Source of the DNA: Cohnella candidum
Lineage (GTDB): Bacteria > Bacillota > Bacilli > Paenibacillales > Paenibacillaceae
NCBI RefSeq assembly: GCF_003713065.1
Contig: NZ_CP033433.1
Coordinates: 4,613,501 to 4,677,500 of the forward strand
Direction: 5' to 3'
DNA: 64,000 nucleotides
Shown piece after piece: positions 52,276 to 60,492 of this stretch. The stretch's first letter is position 1, and every line of letters starts with the position of its first letter. The position numbers were made by a program, and so were the translations under genes. The notes beneath the pieces were generated by a model. It was not told the DNA's origin and ran no database searches. It saw nothing but the letters and a program-made list of their open reading frames with translations.

Positions 52276-53099
52276 AAGCGAAAGCCAAACAGCCGCTCCT
52301 TCACGCCGGTCTGTGGATCTACCTGGTCGTGACGCTGTTCCCGTTCCTCTGGCTCGTCACCACGTCGTTAAAACCTGCCAAATCCGTCAACTCCGCCGAC
52401 TTCCTGGGCTTCTTCTCGCCCGTGCTCGACAATTACCGGGCCATCTTCACGGAAGGGCAGTTCACGGACCGGCTGTGGAACAGCATCGTCATCAGCTTCG
52501 CTACCGTGCTCATCACCGTCGCGGTCGGCAGCCTCGCGGGTTATGCGATCGCGCGCATGAACATCCGGAAGAAGGAGAACCTGTTCTTCTTCATTCTCAC
52601 GACCCGCATGGCGCCGCCCGTCGCGTTCGGCGTTCCCTTCTTCCTGCTCATGACGAAAGTCCACCTGCTGGATTCCCGGCTCGGGATGATCGGCGTTTAC
52701 GTGTTCATGAACCTGGCGCTCTGCGTCTGGCTCACCCGCGGATTTTTCGACGAAATCCCGAAGGAGATCGAGGAAGCCGCCTACGTGGACGGCTGCACGA
52801 CGCTCACTTCCTTCTTCCGCATCACGCTGCCCTTGTCGATAGGGGGACTCATCACGACGGCCGTCCTGGTCTTCATCATGACATGGAACGAATTCTTCTT
52901 CGCGTCGATCCTGACGCGCAACGTGGCGGCGACCTATCCGGTCCATCTGACGACGTACTTCGGGTCCCGCGAGATCGAATGGGGCAAGCTGGCGGCGGCA
53001 TCGACCGTCGTAAGCGCCATCCCGATCGTATTCGCCATCCTGACGAGGAAATACATGGTCCGGGGCTTCTCGCTGGGAGCCGTCCGGAATTCGAAATAA
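52272..53099 (+). CDS. Sugar ABC permease, second subunit
   Basis: 275 residues from the ATG at 52272, which overlaps the previous stop; the open frame upstream is not coding. EAA loop IEEAAYVDGCTTLTSFFRITLP near 170-191. MalG-type. No ATPase gene in the operon. Confidence 0.94.
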   Translation: MKAKAKQPLLHAGLWIYLVVTLFPFLWLVTTSLKPAKSVNSADFLGFFSPVLDNYRAIFTEGQFTDRLWNSIVISFATVLITVAVGSLAGYAIARMNIRKKENLFFFILTTRMAPPVAFGVPFFLLMTKVHLLDSRLGMIGVYVFMNLALCVWLTRGFFDEIPKEIEEAAYVDGCTTLTSFFRITLPLSIGGLITTAVLVFIMTWNEFFFASILTRNVAATYPVHLTTYFGSREIEWGKLAAASTVVSAIPIVFAILTRKYMVRGFSLGAVRNSK

Positions 53100-53142
53100 G
53101 CAACCTTCGGGTCGGAAGATTCGGTAAGGAGGGAACCCTCAA

Positions 53143-53610
53143 GTGGATCAAGACAAGGTACTGGAGAAATTGGAATCGCTCGGCTTGAAGCTGCCCCGGG
53201 TAGCTCCTGCCGTCGCGACATACGTGCCGGCCGTGCGGACGGGCAGCCTGCTGTTCATTTCGGGCCAAGGTCCCATCGAGGACGGAAAATACAAATACGT
53301 CGGCAAAGTCGGCGGCGAGCTGACGCTCGAGCAGGGATATGACGCGGCCAAACACGTGATGCTCAACTGCCTGGCCGTAATCAAGAACGAGCTCGGCAGC
53401 CTGGATAAAGTGAAGCGGATCGTGAAACTGCTGGCTTGGGTGAACAGCGCGCCAGGCTTCAACCGGCAGCCCATGGTCATCAACGGCGGTTCGGATCTGC
53501 TCGTCGAGTTGTTCGGCGAACGCGGCAGACACGCTCGTTCGGCCGTCGCGGCCAACGAGCTGCCTTTTGACATTCCGGTGGAAATCGAAATGATCGTCGA
53601 ATGCGAATAA
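53143..53610 (+). CDS. RidA-family protein
   Basis: 155 residues, GTG start with AAGGAGGG. YjgF/RidA fold of the longer type: PAVATYVPAVRTGSLLFISGQGP, AKHVMLNCLAVIKNELGS, and the C-terminal HARSAVAANELPFDIPVEIE with the Arg used to bind the substrate carboxylate. RidA proteins hydrolyse enamine/imine intermediates to 2-keto acids and ammonia. Its place in this operon hints at a nitrogen-containing intermediate. Confidence 0.88.
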   Translation: MDQDKVLEKLESLGLKLPRVAPAVATYVPAVRTGSLLFISGQGPIEDGKYKYVGKVGGELTLEQGYDAAKHVMLNCLAVIKNELGSLDKVKRIVKLLAWVNSAPGFNRQPMVINGGSDLLVELFGERGRHARSAVAANELPFDIPVEIEMIVECE

Positions 53611-53622
53611 GGTAGGTGCACC

Positions 53623-54570
53623 ATGAACGACATCGTTACGCTCGGGGAGAGCATGGTCGTATTCGATCCTTCCTCAACGGGTCCGCTTCGGCATGTGAGC
53701 GAATTCAAGAAACACATGGCGGGGGCGGAGAGCAACGTCGCGATCGGCCTCGCCAGGCTAGGACACCGCGCGGGCTGGCTCAGCCGCGTCGGCGACGACG
53801 AATTCGGGCGATACATTACCGGGACGTTGAAATCGGAAGGCATCGACGTGAGCCGGGTCATCGCCGATGCCGGGGCGTCCACCGGCGTCATGTTCAAGGA
53901 ACGACGGAACAACCGGCTGATGAACGTCTATTACTACCGTTCGAACTCAGCGGCTTCCCGCCTATGTTCGGAAGACGTCGATAAGGAATGGATCCGGGCC
54001 TCCCGCATGTTGCACGTCACGGGCATCACGCCGGCCTTGAGCGATTCATGCCACGCGGCCGTCTGCCAAGCGATCCGTTATGCCAGGGAGGCTGGCGTAC
54101 CGGTCTCCTTCGACCTGAATCTCCGGTTGAAGCTGTGGGACGCGGATAAAGCTTGTGAAACGCTGCTGGCCCTGATTCCCGAATGCACGTACTTCCTGCC
54201 CGGCTATTCGGAAGGACGCCTGTTGACGGGGATTGCCTCCATTGAAGATATGGCTCGCTATTTTCACCGGATGGGGCCTGAGGCGGTCGTCATTAAAGAC
54301 GGTAAGAAGGGCGCATATCTATACGACCGGGATGGCGGCCGATGGATCGAGGCTTGCCGGGTGGAAGAAGTCGCCGATCCGATCGGGGCGGGCGACGCCT
54401 TCGCGGCGGGATTCTTGTCCGGCGTGCTGAAGGGGCAATCCCATGCGGAGGCCGTCATGCTCGGAAACGTGCTCGGTTCTTACGCGGTCACGATCAAGGG
54501 CGATTGGGAAGGGCTGCCCGATCTCACGGAGCTGGAATGCCTGTATCCCGTAGAAGACACGGTTCGCTGA
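53623..54570 (+). CDS. kdgK: PfkB-family sugar kinase, KDG-kinase-like
   Basis: 315 residues. Starts ITVGE-like (IVTLGESMVVFDP), has AGAESNVAIGLARLGH near 31-46 and the catalytic/anion-hole motif DPIGAGDAFAAGFL near 250-263. Layout matches 2-keto-3-deoxygluconate kinases. Twelve bases after the RidA gene. With the KDPG-type aldolase at the end of the operon it would form the lower half of a 2-keto-3-deoxy acid pathway. Other PfkB substrates are possible. Confidence 0.85.
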   Translation: MNDIVTLGESMVVFDPSSTGPLRHVSEFKKHMAGAESNVAIGLARLGHRAGWLSRVGDDEFGRYITGTLKSEGIDVSRVIADAGASTGVMFKERRNNRLMNVYYYRSNSAASRLCSEDVDKEWIRASRMLHVTGITPALSDSCHAAVCQAIRYAREAGVPVSFDLNLRLKLWDADKACETLLALIPECTYFLPGYSEGRLLTGIASIEDMARYFHRMGPEAVVIKDGKKGAYLYDRDGGRWIEACRVEEVADPIGAGDAFAAGFLSGVLKGQSHAEAVMLGNVLGSYAVTIKGDWEGLPDLTELECLYPVEDTVR

Positions 54571-54593
54571 AGGAAGACATCAGGAAGGAACGG

Positions 54594-55379
54594 GTGAGGA
54601 CATTGAGCAACGTTTTGTGGAGTTCCCATACGACTTACGAATTGAAGCGCATCATCGAAGAAGAGAACCCGATCGTTATCGTTACGGTAGGCGCGACGGA
54701 GCAGCACGGCACGCATCTGGCCATCAACACGGATACCGACCTCGGGTTCAGCTTGGCCCAGCGCGTGGCCCAAGCCTCCCCGATTCGAACGCTGGTCCTG
54801 CCGCCCGTATGGTCCGGGTTTTCCCCGCACCACATGGATTTCACCGGCACGATTACGCTTCGCCAATCCACGCTGTTCGCCATGGTGAACGACATCATCG
54901 AATGCCTCATCCGACATGGCGTGGAACGCGTGCTTCTCTTGAACAGCCATGGGGGGAACATCTCCCTGCTGAAAACGGTCGTTGACGAGATCGGTGTCCA
55001 GCATGGCATATCTCCGGTCTACGTGACGTATTGGAATCTGATTTCCGATGTCATCGGGGACATTCGGGAGTCCGAAATGGGCGGGATCAGCCATGCATGC
55101 GAGCTGGAGACCTCTCTTAAAATGCTGTTTTCTCCTGAGGACGTCCGGCAAGAGGAAATCCGGGACGTCATGCTGGACAGCACGCCGTATTTCGGCAACG
55201 ACATGTTCGCGCCTAACAAATACGGCGTTTATAAGCCTTTCAAGGCTTGGACGGAGCTCGGCCAGATCGGCGCTCCATCGCTGGCTTCGAAGGAGAAAGG
55301 CGAGCGGATCGCGGACGCGATCATCGCCAAATTCGCGGATCTGATTCAAGTCGTATGGGGAGGAGAGGAAGCCAAATGA
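54594..55379 (+). CDS. Creatininase-family amidohydrolase
   Basis: 261 residues from GTG at 54594 (AGGAAGG at five bases); TTG at 54603 is the alternative. Metal-binding motifs of the family: ATEQHGTHLAINTDTD near 36-52, LNSHGGN near 119-125, and the later HACELETS. Family members hydrolyse cyclic or linear amides (creatinine, ArfB substrate) or act in cofactor maturation. The true substrate is unknown; in this operon, opening of a lactam or amide before dehydration is an attractive idea. Overlaps the next gene by four bases. Confidence 0.85.
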   Translation: MRTLSNVLWSSHTTYELKRIIEEENPIVIVTVGATEQHGTHLAINTDTDLGFSLAQRVAQASPIRTLVLPPVWSGFSPHHMDFTGTITLRQSTLFAMVNDIIECLIRHGVERVLLLNSHGGNISLLKTVVDEIGVQHGISPVYVTYWNLISDVIGDIRESEMGGISHACELETSLKMLFSPEDVRQEEIRDVMLDSTPYFGNDMFAPNKYGVYKPFKAWTELGQIGAPSLASKEKGERIADAIIAKFADLIQVVWGGEEAK

Positions 55380-56473
55380 AAATCGCGGACATTCAAGCCA
55401 TTCCCGTCAGCGTCCCATTGTTGAAACCGTTCAAAGCCGCCTACGGCGTCCGGGCGACGGCCGACTTCGTCATCGTAAAGGTGATCACCGAGGATGGCAT
55501 GACCGGACTCGGCGAAGCGGCCACCATTCCGATTTACGACGAGGGCAGTCAGGCGGGCGTCGTCTTCTCGATCGGCAAGTATTTCAAGCCGCTACTGGTC
55601 GGCCAGGACCCGCGCAACATCGGCCTTATTCATGACATCATGAGCCGGACGGTCAAGGGTGAACGCTATGCCAAGAGCGCCATTGACTACGCACTGTACG
55701 ATCTGACCGCCAAGTCTTACGGAGTGCCGGTCTATCAACTGCTGGGAGGCAACAACCGCCCGGTCCAGGTGACGGCCGTGTTCAGCGCCAGCGATCCGGA
55801 ACAGCTCGCGGCCGAAGCGTTGAAGAAGAAGCAGGAAGGGTATCGGGTCTTCAAGTTGAAGGTCGGCACGGAGCACGAGGCCGACGTCGCCCGCGTGAAA
55901 CTGATCCGGGAAACGATCGGCTACGACGTGCAGCTCCGGTTGGACGGCAATGAGGCTTGGACAGGCAAGGAAGCGCTGAAGAAGCTGGCGGATTTCGAAC
56001 CGTACCGTCCGGCCCACATCGAACAGCCCGTTCCCCATTGGGATTTGGACGGGCTCCGCATGGTCCGCGACCACAGCCCGACTCCCGTCGTCATCGACGA
56101 AAGCGTCCTGACGCTGAAGGATGCCTTCCGCGTGTCGGCCTACGTGGGCGGCGACATCCTGAACATCAAGACCGCGAGGTCCGGCGGCTTATTCCCTTCG
56201 CTGAAGCTTGCCGCGGTGGCCGAATCCGCCGGAATCAAACCGCTCCTCGGCAGCATGCTGGAGCTGGGCGTCGGAACGGTGGCGAACGGGCACTTCTGCG
56301 CGGCGCTCACCGGGTCGGACCTGGCCTCGGAGCTTGTCGGTCCGCAGTTCGTGAAGAAAGACATCCTGAAAGTCGACCTCTCCTACGAAGACGGCTGCCT
56401 CGTCCTCCCGGAAGGACCGGGCTGGGGCGTCGAGCTCGACGAAGACGCCGTCCGGGACTTCACCGTCCGATGA
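55376..56473 (+). CDS. Enolase-superfamily (MR/MLE) enzyme
   Basis: 365 residues. Muconate-lactonising subgroup by motifs: general base in FKLKVG (about 160-164), metal ligands Asp in RLDGNEAW (about 188), Glu in HIEQPV (about 215), Asp in VIDESV (about 241), and the second Lys in NIKTARSGG (about 265). Lysines on both faces fit racemases, epimerases, cycloisomerases and some dehydratases. Databases would probably label it dipeptide epimerase, but the operon argues for a sugar-acid-like substrate. Coupled by overlap to both neighbours. Confidence 0.88.
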   Translation: MKIADIQAIPVSVPLLKPFKAAYGVRATADFVIVKVITEDGMTGLGEAATIPIYDEGSQAGVVFSIGKYFKPLLVGQDPRNIGLIHDIMSRTVKGERYAKSAIDYALYDLTAKSYGVPVYQLLGGNNRPVQVTAVFSASDPEQLAAEALKKKQEGYRVFKLKVGTEHEADVARVKLIRETIGYDVQLRLDGNEAWTGKEALKKLADFEPYRPAHIEQPVPHWDLDGLRMVRDHSPTPVVIDESVLTLKDAFRVSAYVGGDILNIKTARSGGLFPSLKLAAVAESAGIKPLLGSMLELGVGTVANGHFCAALTGSDLASELVGPQFVKKDILKVDLSYEDGCLVLPEGPGWGVELDEDAVRDFTVR

Positions 56474-57108
56474 ACCCGGTTACGGAACAGGTCCTGCGGC
56501 AGCGGATCGTCTCCATTCTGCGCAACGTCCCCGACGAGCATCTGGTGAAAGCCGTCGGCGTGCTGGCAGGCAACGGGATCCGGGCCGTGGAAGTGACGCT
56601 TAATACGCCGGGAGCGTTGGAGCAGATAGCTCGTCTCCGCAAGGAGTACGGGAATGAAATGCTGATTGGAGCGGGAACCGTGATCACGGGGGAAGACGCG
56701 GAGGCGGCCATCCGGGCGGGAGCCGCGTTCCTGATCACGCCGTGCGTGACGGAAGAAGCCGCGACCGTCGCCCGCGAGGCCGGGATTCCGGTGTACATGG
56801 GCGCGATGACGCCAAGCGAAATCGTCCGGGCGTCGAGGCTGGGCGCCGACATCGTGAAGGTGTTTCCATGCGGCAGCCTCGGGCCCGGGTACCTCAAGGA
56901 AGTGCTCGCTCCCCTGAACGGTACGCCGCTCATGGCCGTCGGCGGCGTGGCGCCCGAGAATGTGGGCGAATACTTGCGCGCGGGGGCCGTCTGCGCGGGC
57001 GTCGGCGGGAGCCTGGTGAGCGCGCGCGACTTTACTTTGGACGGATGGGAGTTGCTTCTTGCGGACCGGTCACGGCGTTATGTCGAGGCGATCGCGAAAG
57101 TTTTATAA
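56470..57108 (+). CDS. eda: KDPG/KHG-type aldolase
   Basis: 212 residues from the ATG at 56470, which overlaps the previous stop by four bases. Class I aldolase motifs: VEVTLNTPGA (catalytic Glu about 41), GAGTV (about 65), and the Schiff-base Lys in DIVKVFPCGSLG (about 128; most Eda proteins have FPA here). Cleaves 2-keto-3-deoxy-6-phosphogluconate or a relative to pyruvate and an aldehyde. Last gene of the iclR operon. Confidence 0.9.
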   Translation: MNPVTEQVLRQRIVSILRNVPDEHLVKAVGVLAGNGIRAVEVTLNTPGALEQIARLRKEYGNEMLIGAGTVITGEDAEAAIRAGAAFLITPCVTEEAATVAREAGIPVYMGAMTPSEIVRASRLGADIVKVFPCGSLGPGYLKEVLAPLNGTPLMAVGGVAPENVGEYLRAGAVCAGVGGSLVSARDFTLDGWELLLADRSRRYVEAIAKVL

Positions 57109-57189
57109 TAGAGATAACAGAAAGCCCGAGACCCTTCCCGTATGCGAAGGGATAGATTGTTGACGAAGCACCCACTGAAGTAACTTTTA

Positions 57190-57603
57190 GTGATCCGACT
57201 GAAAGGAATTTTTAAAGAGCAAGCGCTGCCTCTATATCAAAAGAAGATTGCGATTACCCGACTATATTTTGATGAAAATCAAAACTTAGTCGGGTTTTTT
57301 ACTTTCAATGAACAACATCACTTCCCCGCCCAAATTGCACTACTAGCCATCGATCGACGTTTGAGTACGGCTGATTTCTATATGCGTATAGGATTCAGGC
57401 CACCCGTGCATTCCCGATCAATTATTTCAACCATTAACTATGATATTCCAGTTGATCGTATACATTTGATGTTGCAAAATTTTGTTATCCCGACTTACGA
57501 TATGGCCATGCGTATCATGCTGACCAAAAGAGTAGCCGGGGAGCAATTGGAATTTTCGTTCCAAGCGAGAACAAAATGGTATTCTTTGAGTTTGGAAGTG
57601 TAG
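57190..57603 (+). CDS. Unrecognised ORF containing a terminator; doubtful 5' part
   Basis: A 137-codon open frame from a GTG with no ribosome binding site. A perfect terminator (57256-57300) lies inside it at codons 23-37, so transcription through the first part is doubtful. The downstream part (LAIDRRLSTADFYMRIGFR, VIPTYDMAMRIMLTKRVAGE) looks protein-like. More AT-rich than both neighbours. It may be a decayed gene whose 5' end was replaced, or a gene with an attenuator. Family not recognised. Confidence 0.35.
   Translation: MIRLKGIFKEQALPLYQKKIAITRLYFDENQNLVGFFTFNEQHHFPAQIALLAIDRRLSTADFYMRIGFRPPVHSRSIISTINYDIPVDRIHLMLQNFVIPTYDMAMRIMLTKRVAGEQLEFSFQARTKWYSLSLEV
57256..57300 (+). terminator. 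Nested terminator before the Wadjet operon
   Basis: ACCCGACTA pairs with TAGTCGGGT, with TTTTGAT/ATCAAAA inside, followed by six T. Probably ends the iclR operon transcript, 150 bases after the aldolase gene. Confidence 0.82.
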
Positions 57604-57709
57604 ATGATGCGCGGTGCTGGCTGCCTATTTTTAAAACGGTACCGCAAAAAAACTCGTTGATGATGCCATCGGACGCAAACGATGATCAAAAATAAACAGG
57701 AGGTTCGCC

Positions 57710-59239
57710 ATGAGAAACGCCATAACGGCCGCCGGTCTTCGCGATGTGCCGGAGCTGCGCTATTTGAACGCCGACCACAATGTAGCGCGGTATCGAGCGG
57801 TCATGAAGTTTTTTTACCTCGAGTATCAGCGGCTTCGCTATTGGATGCGTCCGGAGGAAGTTTACGAAGGAGTATGTGCATGGGGCGTTCTTGAGAATTA
57901 CACGTTGGAACAATGCATGTCGGATCTGGAGGTTCTGAAGAATTGGCAAAATCTCGCTTCCAGGCACGATGGAGGAAGAGCAGTCACGATCGAGGAGTAC
58001 ATGCGCAAAAAGAGTCTCTATCTGCTGACGCCGTACTCTATCGAGATCGAGAGAATGCTGGAAACGCTGGAGACGATCAAAGGGTATGGCGGTTCGCTCG
58101 AGACGACATACCTCGATACGATTGCGGAGTGCTTGCTGGACATTCGAAAGAAAGTCGGGGATTTCCGCGGCGGCGAAGCTCTTGCCTGTTGGGATAAGTT
58201 ATTTCATGCGTTTAAGCAAATGCATGAGAATGCGGCGGACTTCATCGGTAGCATGAACTCGATCCAGGCGGAGGAAATGATGGCCACGGACGCTTTTCTC
58301 TCCATGAAGGATCGCTTGACCGACTATTTGCAGCATTTTGTCCGGGGCTTGCAGCAAAGCGCTTATCAAATAGAAGGGCATCTGCAACTAATTACTCCGG
58401 TGATCCGGGATTTCTTTCTGGAACAGGCCGTGGACGACGAAATGGCTAAGCCTCGGCTTGAGGCCGGATCGACGCGGGAAGAACTGCTGGAGCAATGGAC
58501 ACGGGGTTGGATGAACCTACGGCGTTGGTTTCTCGGCGACGATCGGGAAATCAGCGAGCTTCAGCAACTGGAAAGAGCGACGAAGGATACGATCGCGAAG
58601 GTGGTGCGAAGCGCGCTGCGCCTTCAGGAACGCAGACGGGTGGGAGTTAGCCGCAGGAAGGACCTGGAGTGGCTTGCGCGGCGGTTCGACCAGTCCGAGT
58701 CGTTGGAAGAAGCGCATCGTCTGGCCGCATACGTATTCGGACTGTTTCCCGGCCGACACCTGCAAGGAGAAGATTCGCGCGTGCGTACGACGGACCGTGC
58801 GGATGCGTCGATGTGGGAGGAACCGCCTTTCGTGCGCGGCATCCGCTCCCGCAGTTTGAAACGCCTGGGTAAAGGAGAGGCCGAGCCGGTACGTTCGGAC
58901 GAGGAACGCAAGCGTCAGCATCGCGAAGTCGTCGAGGCGCAGCTGCGGGAAGAGCGCGAGTTGCTGGAACGGTTGGCGAAACGCGGCACGGTGGCATTGG
59001 AAGGATTCGGCGTGCTCGCGCCGCGCGACCGGCTGCGGCTGCTTAGTTGGATCGGACGATGCACGGCCAGCCAGAAGCGGTCTTTCGTCACCTCCGACGG
59101 TTATCGCATTACCCTCTCGGAAGCGGCAGAAGGCAGACGCGTTACGCTGCGCTGTACGGACGGGGACCTGGAAATGCCTGACTATTCGCTGTCGTTCGGG
59201 TATGCGCTGGAGGAAAGGATGGCGAAGGCGAATGGCTAA
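57710..59239 (+). CDS. jetA: Wadjet JetA-like protein (TIGR02677/DUF2397)
   Basis: 509 residues. N-terminal LRYLNADHNVARYRAVMKFFY and RPEEVYEGV are characteristic of the TIGR02677 family, first gene of a conserved four-gene set now known as Wadjet. By homology it is the kleisin-like subunit that links the SMC-like motor. AGGAGG eight bases before the ATG. Overlaps jetB by eight bases. I believe the DUF2397/2398/2399 set is Wadjet type III, but the subtype number is from memory. Confidence 0.85.
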   Translation: MRNAITAAGLRDVPELRYLNADHNVARYRAVMKFFYLEYQRLRYWMRPEEVYEGVCAWGVLENYTLEQCMSDLEVLKNWQNLASRHDGGRAVTIEEYMRKKSLYLLTPYSIEIERMLETLETIKGYGGSLETTYLDTIAECLLDIRKKVGDFRGGEALACWDKLFHAFKQMHENAADFIGSMNSIQAEEMMATDAFLSMKDRLTDYLQHFVRGLQQSAYQIEGHLQLITPVIRDFFLEQAVDDEMAKPRLEAGSTREELLEQWTRGWMNLRRWFLGDDREISELQQLERATKDTIAKVVRSALRLQERRRVGVSRRKDLEWLARRFDQSESLEEAHRLAAYVFGLFPGRHLQGEDSRVRTTDRADASMWEEPPFVRGIRSRSLKRLGKGEAEPVRSDEERKRQHREVVEAQLREERELLERLAKRGTVALEGFGVLAPRDRLRLLSWIGRCTASQKRSFVTSDGYRITLSEAAEGRRVTLRCTDGDLEMPDYSLSFGYALEERMAKANG

Positions 59240-60467
59240 GGGCGGAGCGCGTTCCTGGGCGATTAGGCGGATGCGGGCGCAGGCCAGGGAGGGTTCGGAC
59301 GTTTGGACCTCCAGGCGGCGCGAATGCGCGAATGCGCTGCTGAATCGTCCTTGGATCCGCAAGGAAGACGATCCGGAGCTTTTCTATTGGGTGAAGGACC
59401 AGTATCGGGAGCTCAGAGACTGGTTCGCCGAGTTTACGGGTTTCATGCTGATTCTGACCCGTACCATGGCCAAGTTGGACAAGGCCCCGCTGCACGCGGA
59501 GTCCTGGATGGGCTTCGTTGAATTCCGGGAAACCCGGGACTACGTATTTTTCACTTATGGGCTTTGGTACTTGGAAAACAAGACCGAGCTGGATCAGTTT
59601 CTGTTGACCGATATGGCTGAACATATACGCGAGCAAATGGTGGGACAAGGCCTGACCATAGATTGGGGGCACTATCCGCATCGGCTGTCGATGGTCAGGG
59701 CGCTCAAAAGGCTTCGGCAGCTTGGAGCGTTGGCGGCTATCGACGGGGAAGAAGGCGACTGGGCAAACAACAAGGAACAGAACGTGCTGTACGAATGCTC
59801 TCCGCATTCCCGGTACATCCTGCGGCAATTTCCGGACGAGATGGCCCATTACAAATCGCTTGACGATATGCACGCCCTGGGTGTCTACCCGGAAACGACG
59901 GAAGGCGAGCTCAGGCGAAGACGCCATCGCGTTTACCGCAGATTGCTGCTGGAGCCGGTCGTCACGGACAGCGACTGGGATCCGGAAGATTTGAAATACG
60001 TGATCAACCAGCGCCGCTCGATCGCCGACCAGCTGCAGCTCATGTTCGGGTGGGAAGTCAGCCGTTACCGCGAGGGGCTGCTTGTCTTCCATCCCGATCC
60101 GACGGGTGAAGCCGCTCTCTTTCCGACGGCGTCGGCGATCTCTGATTTGGCTTTGCTTTTTGCCGGAGAGATACGCAGAAGAATCCATCAAGAGCATGCG
60201 GTTTGGTATCCGGAACAAGACGGAACGGTCGTCCTTTCCCGAAGCGACGTGGAGACGCTTCTCCTGGTGTTGAGCCAGAAGCATAAGGCCTATTGGAGCA
60301 AGGGGCATCTGGACATGACATCCGGAGAACTCGCTCAGGAGTTAATGAATCATCTTACGGAGTGGGGCCTCGGCAAGCCGGTTTCAAGCGACAGGTTCGC
60401 GGTAAGTCCCGCCCTGAGCCGCTGGAACGCGGAGTATCGCACGGACGATTTTCAAGATTTCGGTTAG
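59232..60467 (+). CDS. jetB: Wadjet JetB-like protein (TIGR02678/DUF2398)
   Basis: 411 residues from the ATG at 59232; the frame is open further upstream inside jetA. RRRECANALLNRPWIRKEDDPELFY and LVLSQKHKAY segments, winged-helix-like, fit the TIGR02678 family, the KITE-like accessory subunit of the complex. Order and overlap with jetA and jetC support the call. Confidence 0.85.
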   Translation: MAKGGARSWAIRRMRAQAREGSDVWTSRRRECANALLNRPWIRKEDDPELFYWVKDQYRELRDWFAEFTGFMLILTRTMAKLDKAPLHAESWMGFVEFRETRDYVFFTYGLWYLENKTELDQFLLTDMAEHIREQMVGQGLTIDWGHYPHRLSMVRALKRLRQLGALAAIDGEEGDWANNKEQNVLYECSPHSRYILRQFPDEMAHYKSLDDMHALGVYPETTEGELRRRRHRVYRRLLLEPVVTDSDWDPEDLKYVINQRRSIADQLQLMFGWEVSRYREGLLVFHPDPTGEAALFPTASAISDLALLFAGEIRRRIHQEHAVWYPEQDGTVVLSRSDVETLLLVLSQKHKAYWSKGHLDMTSGELAQELMNHLTEWGLGKPVSSDRFAVSPALSRWNAEYRTDDFQDFG

Positions 60468-60492
60468 GCACTGAAAACGGGGAGTGGGCAAC

